Shown: positions 1 through 7,888 of the stretch, one piece after another
Layout of the letters: each line of letters starts with the position of its first letter
How positions within the stretch are numbered: position 1 is the first letter of the stretch
NCBI GenBank assembly: GCA_023393165.1
Contig: JAEWMJ010000043.1
Span: 1-64,000, forward strand
DNA from: Bacillota bacterium
GTDB taxonomy: Bacteria > Bacillota > Clostridia > Christensenellales > Christensenellaceae
Direction of reading: 5' to 3'
Length of the DNA stretch: 64,000 nt
Notes under the pieces: generated by a model
What the model was told of the DNA's origin: nothing
What the model saw: only the letters and a program-made list of their open reading frames with translations
The model's database searches: none
Position numbers and translations under genes: made by a program

Positions 1-20
1 TGTATTCTTTCACATATTCT

Positions 21-69
21 CTCCCTCCGTCACAGCGCAGCTGTGACACCTCCCTCGTCAGAGGGAGGC
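21..69. repeat. Two-hairpin intergenic repeat, copy 1
   Basis: A GTCACAG/CTGTGAC hairpin is followed directly by a CCTCCCTC/GAGGGAGG hairpin. The same architecture, with different stem bases in the first hairpin, recurs at 1563-1604. Hairpin pairs of this kind are common between genes in Clostridia. No coding potential is visible and the role is unknown. Confidence 0.55.
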
Positions 70-234
70 GCGTCATGGATGAACCAAAGGTCACCAAATG
101 AGAATTATTAGCCTTAGCAGAACCTAATAAATAATCTACAGGTAACTTCTGCTGCGTATTATGATCATAAGGGGAAGTGGCTTGCTCGCCAAATTAAAAT
201 TTGCATGTTGATATAAACTGCGACAAAAAAATGT

Positions 235-747
235 TTATATTTTACGGCTATAAAGAAGATGAGGTATATCTTTGTTTTTATAACGTCTAATAAACTGCTT
301 CTTTATGGACATGCCAAGTCTTTCAGCCACTTTTCTTGAAGCCGTATTCTCTGGTCGAATTTGTGCCGTAATTTCATTTAGATGCAAAATATTAAAAGCA
401 TAATCAACACAAGCAAAAGCAGCTTCAAAGGCATACCCGTTTCCCCAATATGATTTTTTATAAATATAGCCAACTCCGACATAGTTTTCATCATCTGCTT
501 GTTCAGAAATTAACCCAGTGACTCCAATTAACTTATCAGACGCTTTTTCTATCACTGCCCAGTAACTATAACCGTCCCTATTATATCTCATAATATTTTC
601 GTCAATCCACTGCACTACTTCCTCATCAGAAAAGGCATGTTCCCAAGCATACATGACATCAATGTCCTGCAAAATTGAGCAGACAGAACTATAATCATCT
701 GTTTGTATTTTCCGCATGTACAAACGTGGTGTTCGCAAAATAACCAT
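235..747 (-). CDS. GNAT family N-acetyltransferase (RimJ/RimL-like)
   Basis: Predicted acetyl-CoA dependent N-acetyltransferase of the RimJ/RimL type, about 170 residues, the usual length for this family. It starts with the typical LRTPRLYMRK strand. It carries the acetyl-CoA loop region around SYWGNGYAFEA and the C-terminal pattern NTASRKVAERLGM. I chose the ATG at 747 because an AGGAG lies 10 bases upstream. A longer reading to 792 has no ribosome binding site and adds residues unlike the family. The gene stands alone among repeats, so the acetylated substrate, which could be a protein N-terminus or a small amine, cannot be told from context. Confidence 0.85.
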   Translation of the reverse strand: MVILRTPRLYMRKIQTDDYSSVCSILQDIDVMYAWEHAFSDEEVVQWIDENIMRYNRDGYSYWAVIEKASDKLIGVTGLISEQADDENYVGVGYIYKKSYWGNGYAFEAAFACVDYAFNILHLNEITAQIRPENTASRKVAERLGMSIKKQFIRRYKNKDIPHLLYSRKI

Positions 748-891
748 GTCAAAATTTCTCCTGCCAAATATATTTGATGCACCCTTTTGCATGAATTATA
801 AACATTGATAAATTCCAGTTTATCTAGCACTTCTCATTATATAAATAATTTCTTCATACTGACTGTCTTTTTGTCCTTCGCCTAATAGACC

Positions 892-1090
892 AGGCTGTGT
901 GAAAACGTCAGCGTTTTCACCGCCAAACTCGTCCAGATGTTCGTTTGTCAGACATATTGGCAACAGGCTTAATTGGTTTCTATTCTTATTACTTTTGTAT
1001 CTATCCACAACAACACCCCTTAATATGATACCTCTATTATACCATTTCATGGGTTATTATTGAATATATTGGCATGTTTTCACACAGCCT
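892..1090 (-). mobile_element. IS remnant with 16-bp inverted ends (IS1182-like guess)
   Basis: The ends AGGCTGTGTGAAAACG (892-907) and its inverted copy at 1075-1090 match at 15 of 16 positions. Inside, on the minus strand, a GTG-started reading frame begins MDRYKSNKNRNQLSLLPICL, which resembles the first residues of IS1182-type transposases. It then runs straight into the other end. This looks like an internal-deletion derivative of an insertion sequence, about 200 bp long, with no transposase catalytic region left. The family assignment is from memory of N-terminal style only and is tentative. Confidence 0.45.
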
Positions 1091-1214
1091 CAGACATTAT
1101 TAGTACTTTCTATATTATACAAATTCGCTATATTATACCAGAATCCCTTGAAAAAAATAAAAATAGTAAGGCATTGTTTTAAATACAGTGTTCAATCTGC
1201 CGAAGTAACCAAGT

Positions 1215-1475
1215 TAGACGAGCAAGATTGGAGACGGCTTGGGGAGATTGACGTGAAGCCCCTGCGGGCCGTTTTAATGGGGTTAGCCGGAGCGGAGCCG
1301 ACCGCCGCCAGTGGCGGATGCAGGAAGGCGAACGCTCACTGAGTATGAGGCGAGCGGGAATGAGCGCCGACGAATGAACCGTGAGCCCATAACGAAGTGG
1401 TTGTTAGGGGGCCCTAAGGGGAGAAATCGGAATCTTCCCTGGGCCCCCTGACAAAAAGAAATAAAAATCATACCC
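1215..1475. repeat. Composite intergenic repeat, copy A
   Basis: The outer parts (1215-1285 and about 1405-1475) match the repeat at 19140-19305. Shared strings include TTGGAGACGGCTTGGGGA, GCGGGCCG and AAATCGGAAT, and both copies end in ATACCCTAA. The inner part (about 1288-1400) matches the different repeat at 22385-22520, sharing CGAACGCTCACTGA. So one repeat appears to sit inside the other. Short ORFs across it are not conserved between copies, which argues for a non-coding element. Confidence 0.55.
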
Positions 1476-1562
1476 TAAATAAAAAATTGATAGAAGCAAA
1501 TAATTATTTCATGACATAGGTAAGCCTTGAAACGCTCAGAAGTACAAAATACTATAAGAAAC

Positions 1563-1604
1563 TCCTTCAGTCGCCTGTGGCGACAGTTCCCTCAATGAGG
1601 GAGC
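1563..1604. repeat. Two-hairpin intergenic repeat, copy 2
   Basis: GTCGCC/GGCGAC and TTCCCTC/GAGGGAG hairpins stand back to back, the same layout as the repeat at 21-69. No gene is visible between this point and the transposase fragments downstream. Confidence 0.5.
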
Positions 1605-1740
1605 CTAAAAAGCAGGTTATCTCGTTATACGTAAAATACTGATCAAGAGCGTATAAAAAGCCGTATGGATTCTTCGACTTCGCTCATAATGACCGGGTGG
1701 GGGCGTTGCATGGCCAAACACCTCATCAGTCGCTTGTATT

Positions 1741-1910
1741 TTCAATATACTTTTTTGAGATTATTCCATATTCAGATAATTTTATTGTTGGCAGCGCGAT
1801 GTGGGCATCGCGCCCTACATTAATTTTACCCAACAGTTCATCTCTGCCTTTGACGCAAATCGTTATAAAATATACCCCGTTTGATGAATAATCATAATCT
1901 TTCAAAATGA
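1741..1910 (-). pseudogene. REP-associated tyrosine transposase (RAYT) fragment 1
   Basis: The minus strand encodes only the N-terminal part of an IS200-like/RAYT transposase, with the family's YDYSSNGVYFITICVKGRDE strand and SEYGIISKKYIEN helix. The HUH motif and catalytic tyrosine are missing. A GCGATG/CATCGC hairpin lies inside the fragment. The window therefore holds a decayed remnant, not an active enzyme. Confidence 0.65.
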
Positions 1911-1977
1911 AAACCCACATTCTTTTGAAATGATTGTTTTTAATGAACGTATTATAGTTGTTATTGATGTTTTATAG

Positions 1978-1999
1978 GGAGCGATGCCCCCATCGCTCC
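1978..1999. repeat. REP-like palindrome
   Basis: GGAGCGATG and CATCGCTCC form a perfect 9-bp stem around CCCC. It sits between two RAYT fragments, and its core GCGATG is shared with the hairpin inside them. That fits a REP-type hairpin of the kind such transposases act on. The role is inferred from position. Confidence 0.4.
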
Positions 2000-2061
2000 A
2001 TTATTAAAAATATAATCAGATTTGGCATAATCGCATATTTTTCAACAATTACGTCATTATA

Positions 2062-2240
2062 AGCCGAGCTGATATTTTCAATATACCTTTTTGAGATGAT
2101 TCCGTATGCTGATAATTTGATAGTTGACGGCACGATGTGGGCATCGCGCCCTACATTGTTTTGCCCAACAATTCGTGTTTATTTTTGACGCAAATCGTTA
2201 TAAAATATGCTCCATTTGAGGAATAATCATGATCTTCAAC
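2062..2240 (-). pseudogene. REP-associated tyrosine transposase (RAYT) fragment 2
   Basis: This is a second, diverged copy of the fragment at 1741-1910. It still reads DYSSNGAYFITICVKNKHEL on the minus strand and then meets a stop just after the LLGK position. The remaining sequence keeps DNA similarity to copy 1 but is out of frame. The arrangement is a tandem duplication or two independent insertions followed by decay. Confidence 0.6.
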
Positions 2241-2324
2241 CGGATATTTTTTCTTTGCGCCAAATCATTCAAAAAATTCATCTCGCCTATTTATACAGCA
2301 CTTCAAAAAGGAAATCTGGAGAAA

Positions 2325-2358
2325 GCAAAAAGGCAGAGCCTGAAACCCGCCTTTTTGC
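2325..2358 (-). terminator. Terminator of the branched-chain amino acid operon
   Basis: GCAAAAAGGC (2325-2334) and GCCTTTTTGC (2349-2358) are perfect 10-bp arms with a T run on the minus strand. It lies about 110 bases after the last gene of the ilv-leu operon. Confidence 0.65.
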
Positions 2359-2399
2359 TTTCAACATTTTCTTTAGAGGATTACTCGATAATTGCTGAT

Positions 2400-2466
2400 T
2401 CAGTGATTTTAGAAGCCCGCCCGCCGCGATATTCTGTAAAAATTCCAAAATTGGCGGAAACAGCTT
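2400..2466 (-). pseudogene. Duplicated 3' tail of leuD
   Basis: The minus strand just after the CGGC gene reads EFLQNIAAGGLLKSLN, which closely copies the C-terminus of LeuD (EFLQNIIAAGGLLNSLK). The DNA also matches the end of leuD at roughly three quarters of positions, including CGCGGCGGGCGGGCTT. Only the last 20-odd codons are present and no start is possible. It is a relic left by duplication or recombination around the CGGC gene. Confidence 0.65.
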
Positions 2467-2798
2467 CAATGCGTATACGTAATAATCCGGATTTCATCTC
2501 CCAGGTCGCGTGCCACAGCCTCCTGCATTTTCTTAGCAAAGGGACAGGCAAAGCCAATCGGATTACCCTTTGAGATGCAGGAAGCAAAAGCAATTGCATC
2601 CGCTCCGCGTTCTACCATTTCCCTCGCGCGAAGCACCGCTTTCTTTCCGGGACATCCCCCGCAGGTAACAATCCCGATGAGTTCGATTTCCCCATCTATG
2701 CCTTCAAATGCGCCTTTTTTTTCACTTATAAACTTGATATCGGTAGAAGCAGGGCAGTAATCTTCCGTCTGCATACACCTGATTAATCCGACTTTCAT
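2466..2798 (-). CDS. CGGC domain protein
   Basis: Small cysteine-rich protein (110 residues) of the CGGC family, which is thought to bind metal or an iron-sulfur centre; its function is not established. The sequence shows CMQTEDYC near residues 8-15, the name-giving CGGCPG near residue 48, and further Cys at FASCISKG and FACPFAK. It follows leuD by about 30 bases and is the last gene of the branched-chain amino acid operon. The two neighbouring dehydratases, LeuCD and IlvD, contain Fe-S clusters. A link to their assembly or repair is possible, but this is only a guess from position. Confidence 0.75.
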   Translation of the reverse strand: MKVGLIRCMQTEDYCPASTDIKFISEKKGAFEGIDGEIELIGIVTCGGCPGKKAVLRAREMVERGADAIAFASCISKGNPIGFACPFAKKMQEAVARDLGDEIRIITYTH

Positions 2799-2830
2799 TT
2801 ATGCCTCGCTTTCCATGCCGTCTTAAGACC

Positions 2831-3301
2831 TTATTTCAGGGAGTTCAAAAGCCCGCCCGCCGCGATGATATTCTGCAGAAATTCCGGGAAAGCCGGAAAC
2901 TCAGCCGTTGTGTTTTTGGTCAGGTTTTTGAGTTTTCCGTTGTCAAAATCGATCTCGATCTCGTCTCCCTCGTCTATCTCGCAGTCGCATTCCACAATGG
3001 GCAGCCCTATATTGATCGCATTCCGGTAAAAGATGCGCGCAAAGCTTTTGGCGACAACCGCCGATATGCCCGATTCCTTGATGGCAAGGGGCGCGTGTTC
3101 GCGTGAGGAACCGCAGCCGAAGTTGCTGCCGCCCACCATAATATCGCCTTTTTTCACCCGGCTGACAAAGGTCGCGTCCAGGTCTTCCATGCAGTGCGCC
3201 GCCAGTTCCTTTGCGTTGGCGGTATTTAGATACCGTGCCGGGATTATGACGTCGGTGTCCACATTGTCGCCGTATTTGATTACATTGCCTTTTACTTTCA
3301 T
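2831..3301 (-). CDS. leuD: 3-isopropylmalate / (R)-2-methylmalate dehydratase small subunit
   Basis: Small subunit of the aconitase-type isomerase that interconverts 2- and 3-isopropylmalate, and citramalate and beta-methylmalate, together with LeuC. At 156 residues it has the length of the short LeuD type that partners the LeuC2 family. The swivelling-domain motif GGSNFGCGSSREHAP is intact. RBS AAGGAG lies before the ATG. Its start follows the leuC stop by about 30 bases. With CimA in the same operon and no LeuA in view, it probably serves both isoleucine and leucine synthesis. Confidence 0.93.
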   Translation of the reverse strand: MKVKGNVIKYGDNVDTDVIIPARYLNTANAKELAAHCMEDLDATFVSRVKKGDIMVGGSNFGCGSSREHAPLAIKESGISAVVAKSFARIFYRNAINIGLPIVECDCEIDEGDEIEIDFDNGKLKNLTKNTTAEFPAFPEFLQNIIAAGGLLNSLK

Positions 3302-3332
3302 TTAGATAATCTCCTTTCGCTTAAATCCCGGA

Positions 3333-4586
3333 TCATTCCGCCGGCGCGAGTTTCCCCGCGATTGCCGAGGCGGCCGCCACTGCGGGGCTCGCCAGGTAAA
3401 CTTCGCTCTCCGGATGCCCCATGCGGCCCACAAAGTTGCGGTTTGTTGTCGCAACGCAGCGCTCGCCTTTTGCCAGGATGCCCATATGCCCGCCCAGGCA
3501 GGGGCCGCAGGTGGGAGTGGATACCGCGCATCCCGATTCGATAAAGGTTTTCAAAAGCCCCATCTCCATGGCTTCCATATAGATTTTTTGTGTTGCGGGT
3601 ATTATGATGGCGCGAACGCCTTTGGCTACTTTTTTGCCTTTGAGGATATTTGCAGCCTCTATCAGGTCTTCCAGCCTGCCGTTTGTGCAGGAACCGATGA
3701 CAACCTGATCTATCTTGACGTTGCCGATCTTGTCGAATGTTTTCGCGTTCTCGGGCAGGTGCGGAAACGCCACGGTCTGCTCGATTTTGGACAAATCGAT
3801 ATCGTATACCTCGTCATACTCCGCATCCGCGTCCGCTGCGAATACACGGGGCTTCCTGTCGCTGTGTTCGCCGACATACTGCATGGTGATCCCGTCCACC
3901 GGGAATATCCCGTTTTTGGCGCCCGCTTCGATAGCCATATTTGCGATGCACAGGCGGTCGCTCATGGATAGGTTCTTAACGCCGTCTCCCGTGAACTCCA
4001 TGGATTTATACAGCGCGCCGTCCACGCCGATCATCCCGATGATGTGCAGTATGACGTCCTTGCCCGAAACCCACTTTTTCAGTTTTCCGGTCAGATTGAA
4101 TTTTATTGCGGAAGGCACCTTGAGCCAGACCTTTCCGGTCGCCATGCCCGCCGCCATATCGGTTGACCCGACGCCCGTGGAAAACGCGCCCAGCGCGCCG
4201 TATGTGCAGGTGTGGCTGTCCGCGCCGATCACCACGTCGCCGGATACGACCAGGCCTTTTTCGGGAAGCAGCGCATGCTCCACGCCCATCTCGCCCACAT
4301 CGTAAAAATGAGTGACATTGTGTTTTCCGGCGAACTCGCGTATCTGCTTGCTCTGTTCTGCCGCCTTGATATCCTTGTTGGGCGTAAAATGATCCAGAAC
4401 AAAGGTGACTTTTTCCCTGTCGAATACGCAGCCGCAGCCTGCTTTTTCAAATTCATTTATTGCAACCGGCGTGGTGATATCGTTGCCCAGCACCAGGTCC
4501 AGATCGGCCATGATGATTTCTCCGGCCCTGACAGACTCTCGCCCCGAGTGCGCCGCCAGTATTTTTTGTGTCATTGTCATCGGCAT
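3333..4586 (-). CDS. leuC: 3-isopropylmalate / (R)-2-methylmalate dehydratase large subunit
   Basis: Large, [4Fe-4S]-carrying subunit of the LeuCD isomerase. Its 417 residues match the short LeuC/HacA-type family. Cluster ligands are visible in GSCTNGR and in PTCGPCLGGH, and substrate-loop signatures in GADSHTCTYGALGAFSTGVG. The ATG at 4586 has GGAG seven bases upstream and lies one base from the cimA stop, so translation is probably coupled. It acts after CimA on citramalate. A LeuB dehydrogenase, needed next, is not in the window. Confidence 0.95.
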   Translation of the reverse strand: MPMTMTQKILAAHSGRESVRAGEIIMADLDLVLGNDITTPVAINEFEKAGCGCVFDREKVTFVLDHFTPNKDIKAAEQSKQIREFAGKHNVTHFYDVGEMGVEHALLPEKGLVVSGDVVIGADSHTCTYGALGAFSTGVGSTDMAAGMATGKVWLKVPSAIKFNLTGKLKKWVSGKDVILHIIGMIGVDGALYKSMEFTGDGVKNLSMSDRLCIANMAIEAGAKNGIFPVDGITMQYVGEHSDRKPRVFAADADAEYDEVYDIDLSKIEQTVAFPHLPENAKTFDKIGNVKIDQVVIGSCTNGRLEDLIEAANILKGKKVAKGVRAIIIPATQKIYMEAMEMGLLKTFIESGCAVSTPTCGPCLGGHMGILAKGERCVATTNRNFVGRMGHPESEVYLASPAVAAASAIAGKLAPAE

Positions 4587-4587
4587 T

Positions 4588-6156
4588 TTAGTTCTCCTCC
4601 AAACTTAGTTTGTATTCCAGCGAATCCACCAGAGCGGCAAAACTCGCCTCTATAATGTCGGTGGACGCTCCCACCGTGGTCCAGTCGCGTTCCCCGTCCG
4701 TGCTCTCGATAAGCACGCGGACGGTCGATCCGGTGGCGCTTCCCGTATCCAGTACGCGCACCTTGTAATCGATCAAATGGACGTTTTTAAGCTGCGGATA
4801 AAATACGCACAGCGCCTTGCGGAGCGCCAGGTCGAGCGCGTGCACCGGGCCGTTGCCCATTGACGCGGTGGTTTCGACGGAATCGCCCACCTCTATCCGT
4901 ATCATCGCGCTGGAATTGCTTTCTTTGTCCGGCGGCGGAAATTCCCCGCTGGTACGGTAATTCAGCAGCTTGAAATGGGGGGTGAATCTCCCAAGCACTT
5001 TTTTTACAAGGAGTTCAAAGCTCGCGTCCGCGGCCTCAAACTGATAGCCCTGGTATTCCATTTCCTTTATTTTTTCCAGGATCTGCGCCACTTCCGGGCT
5101 GTCCTTGGTCAAATCTTTTGCGATGCCAGCGATCTTTAAAAGCACCGCGCGCTTGCCTGCGACCTCCGAAATCAGGAACCGCCGCTTGTTGCCCACCATC
5201 TCCGGGCTTACATGCTCGAACGACCGGGACAATTTATTCACCCCGTCTATATGCATGCCGGCCTTATGCGCAAACGCGCTCGCGCCCACATAGGGTTTGC
5301 CTGCCGGGACGGTCATGTTCTGGATCTCTGCGATCCGGGTGGAGGTCTGATAAAGGTCCTCCAGATTTCCATTGACGCAGTCGTACCCTTGCTTTAATTG
5401 CAGGGTGGGGATGATCACGCTCAGGTCCGCGTTGCCGCACCGCTCGCCGATACCGGTGAAAGTGCCCTGCACATGAAGCGCGCCCGCCTGCACTGCAACC
5501 GAAGTGTTTGCAACCGCGCATCCCGAATCGTTGTGGCAGTGTATGCCAATCTCCGCATCCGGGAATTTTCCGGCAACCAGTTTGGTGATATCGAAAATCT
5601 CCATCGGAAGCGTTCCGCCGTTGGTGTCGCACAGGCAAAGCACATCCGCGCCTCCCCGGCATGCCGCGATAAGCACCTGAAGAGCGTAGTCCGGGTTCGC
5701 CTTGTACCCGTCGTAAAAATGCTCTGCGTCGAAAATGACTTCCTTGCCGTTATCTTTAAAAAAGCGAACGGTATCTTCCACGCACTTAAGGTTTTCATCA
5801 AGCGTCGCTTTGAGTATCTCGGTCACGTGCAGGTCCCAGGACTTGCCGAATATCGAAACCGCCGGAGTCCCCGCCTTGAGCAGCGATTTTACATTTTCGT
5901 CTTCTTCCACACGTATGCCCTTGCGCCTTGTGCTTCCAAAAGCGGCAAGTTTTGCGTTTTTGAGCGTAATGCCTGACGCCACCTTAAAAAATTCTATATC
6001 TTTCGGGTTGGATCCGGGGTTTCCCGCTTCGATATAGTCCACGCCGAATCCGTCCAAAGCGCCTACAATAGCCAGTTTATCGGATACCGAAAAGGAAACT
6101 CCTTCTCCCTGCGCGCCGTCGCGGAGCGTTGTATCCAGTATTTTAAGTTTCTTCAT
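4588..6156 (-). CDS. cimA: (R)-citramalate synthase
   Basis: Condenses pyruvate and acetyl-CoA to (R)-citramalate, the threonine-independent entry to isoleucine. The protein has about 522 residues: a HMGL/IPMS-type TIM barrel with TLRDGAQGEG near the start and HCHNDSGCAVANTS around residue 200, then a linker and a C-terminal LeuA-type allosteric dimer domain. Length and the GAQGEG variant match citramalate synthase more than 2-isopropylmalate synthase. The ATG at 6156 has GGAGGAA at ideal spacing. The C-terminal domain implies feedback control by the end product, probably isoleucine. Confidence 0.9.
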   Translation of the reverse strand: MKKLKILDTTLRDGAQGEGVSFSVSDKLAIVGALDGFGVDYIEAGNPGSNPKDIEFFKVASGITLKNAKLAAFGSTRRKGIRVEEDENVKSLLKAGTPAVSIFGKSWDLHVTEILKATLDENLKCVEDTVRFFKDNGKEVIFDAEHFYDGYKANPDYALQVLIAACRGGADVLCLCDTNGGTLPMEIFDITKLVAGKFPDAEIGIHCHNDSGCAVANTSVAVQAGALHVQGTFTGIGERCGNADLSVIIPTLQLKQGYDCVNGNLEDLYQTSTRIAEIQNMTVPAGKPYVGASAFAHKAGMHIDGVNKLSRSFEHVSPEMVGNKRRFLISEVAGKRAVLLKIAGIAKDLTKDSPEVAQILEKIKEMEYQGYQFEAADASFELLVKKVLGRFTPHFKLLNYRTSGEFPPPDKESNSSAMIRIEVGDSVETTASMGNGPVHALDLALRKALCVFYPQLKNVHLIDYKVRVLDTGSATGSTVRVLIESTDGERDWTTVGASTDIIEASFAALVDSLEYKLSLEEN

Positions 6157-6226
6157 TGGCAATTCCTCCTCTCCCGTTTTTCTTGGAATATATGATTTCC
6201 CGCCCGTGTCCGGGCTCTATGCGTTC

Positions 6227-7888
6227 TCAATCAACCACCGCTCCTCTTTCCGCAGACGATACATGCCTGGCGTACCGCGCAATGTATCCCTTGCCGCTGT
6301 ATGGTTCTTTGAGAGACATTTTCTTTTTCCGCATTTCCAGTTCTTCCGCGCTTATCTTGAGCTCGATGCTGTATGCGGGAATATTAATGGATATAAGGTC
6401 TCCCTCGCAGACATAGGCGATACTGCCGCCGCTTGCCGCTTCCGGGGACACATGCCCGATGGCGGCGCCCCTTGTAGCACCCGAAAAACGTCCGTCGGTC
6501 AAAAGCGCAACCTGTTTATCCAGGCCCATTCCCGCAATCGCGGAGGTTGGCGAAAGCATTTCGCGCATCCCGGGGCCGCCCGCCGGTCCCTCGTAGCGGA
6601 TCACCACCACGTCGCCCGGCCTGATCTTTCCGCCGAATATGGCTTTTGCCGCGTCGTCTTCGCAGTCGAACACCCGTGCAGGGCCCTCGTGGACCAGCAT
6701 ATCCGGGTCGACCGCGCTGCGTTTGACGACCGCGCCGTTGGGCGCAAGCGACCCGAACAGTATCGCAAGGCCGCCGGTTGCCGAATAGGGATTCTCAATA
6801 TCCCTGATGATCTCGTTATTAAGGACGCGCGCGCCTTTGAGGTTATCCGCAACCGTTCCGCCGGTAACAGTGGGCAGGGACGTATCCAGAAAATCTTTTT
6901 TGACAAGTTCGCTCATGACTGCCTGCACGCCGCCCGCCGCATACAGGTCCTGCATATGGTGCGGACCGGCAGGCGCCAGATGGCAAAGGTTCGGAACGCG
7001 GCTGCTGATCTCGTTGACCATTTTCAGGTCGAATTTGATTCCGGCCTCATTTGCGATGGCCGCCAGATGCAGCACCGTATTGGTGGAACATCCAAGCGCC
7101 ATATCCACAGCCAGGGCGTTTTCGAACGCCTTCTGGGTCAAAATATCGAGTACCCTTGTATCGTTCTTTAAAAGCTCCATTATTTTTTCGCCCGCCGCCT
7201 TGGCAAGCCGTATCCTCTTGGCGTATACCGCGGGGATCGTGCCGTTGCCCGGCAGCGCGACGCCGATTGCCTCGCACAGGCAGTTCATGGAATTTGCGGT
7301 AAACATTCCGGAACAGGAACCGCATCCGGGACACGCGTTTTCTTCGTAATATGCAAGGCGGTCTTCGCCTATCTTGCCCGCGTTCAGTTCGCCCAGCGCC
7401 TCAAACACGCTGTTTAAATCCATGCCCTTTCCGCCAGGGTCGCAGACTGAAAGCATGGGCCCTCCCGATACGAATATGGAAGGCAGGTTCAGCCTCGCCG
7501 CGGCCATCAGCATCCCGGGGACGATCTTGTCGCAGTTGGGGATAAACACCAGCGCGTCAAAGCAGTGCGCCCGCGCCATGCATTCCACGGTATCCGCGAT
7601 CAGTTCCCTGGAAGCAAGGGAATACTTCATTCCCTCGTGACCCATCGCGATCCCGTCGCATACGGCGATGGTATTGAACTCAAAGGGCGTTCCGCCCGCC
7701 GCAAGCACCCCGTCCTTGACGGCACGGGATATCTGATTCAGATGGATATGCCCTGGGACGATCTCGTTGAACGAATTCACGATGCCGATAAAGGGTTTCC
7801 TGATCTGCGCGTCCGAGAGTCCGTCGGCTTTCAAAAGCGACCTGTGGGGCGCTTTTGATGCGCCGGTTTTCACATTATCGCTGTTCAC
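6227..7888 (-). CDS. ilvD: Dihydroxy-acid dehydratase
   Basis: Fe-S dehydratase converting 2,3-dihydroxy-isovalerate and -3-methylvalerate to the 2-keto acids that precede valine and isoleucine. At 553 residues it is full length. Cluster-binding cysteines are seen in FIPNCDKIVPGM and in CPGCGSCSGMFTANSMNCL. A C-terminal DGRFSGATRG segment is also present. The GTG start directly follows the ilvC stop and uses the GAAGGGGAT at the ilvC end as its ribosome binding site, so the two genes are likely translationally coupled. Confidence 0.95.
   Translation of the reverse strand: MNSDNVKTGASKAPHRSLLKADGLSDAQIRKPFIGIVNSFNEIVPGHIHLNQISRAVKDGVLAAGGTPFEFNTIAVCDGIAMGHEGMKYSLASRELIADTVECMARAHCFDALVFIPNCDKIVPGMLMAAARLNLPSIFVSGGPMLSVCDPGGKGMDLNSVFEALGELNAGKIGEDRLAYYEENACPGCGSCSGMFTANSMNCLCEAIGVALPGNGTIPAVYAKRIRLAKAAGEKIMELLKNDTRVLDILTQKAFENALAVDMALGCSTNTVLHLAAIANEAGIKFDLKMVNEISSRVPNLCHLAPAGPHHMQDLYAAGGVQAVMSELVKKDFLDTSLPTVTGGTVADNLKGARVLNNEIIRDIENPYSATGGLAILFGSLAPNGAVVKRSAVDPDMLVHEGPARVFDCEDDAAKAIFGGKIRPGDVVVIRYEGPAGGPGMREMLSPTSAIAGMGLDKQVALLTDGRFSGATRGAAIGHVSPEAASGGSIAYVCEGDLISINIPAYSIELKISAEELEMRKKKMSLKEPYSGKGYIARYARHVSSAERGAVVD

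Noticed and set aside
820..1050. Intact small gene on the minus strand
   Set aside because: It lies within inverted repeats, and its end is formed by the terminal repeat itself, so it is a transposase remnant.
2229..2573. Plus-strand ORF overlapping the CGGC gene
   Set aside because: It crosses the operon terminator and the leuD-tail relic, has no ribosome binding site and no recognisable domain.
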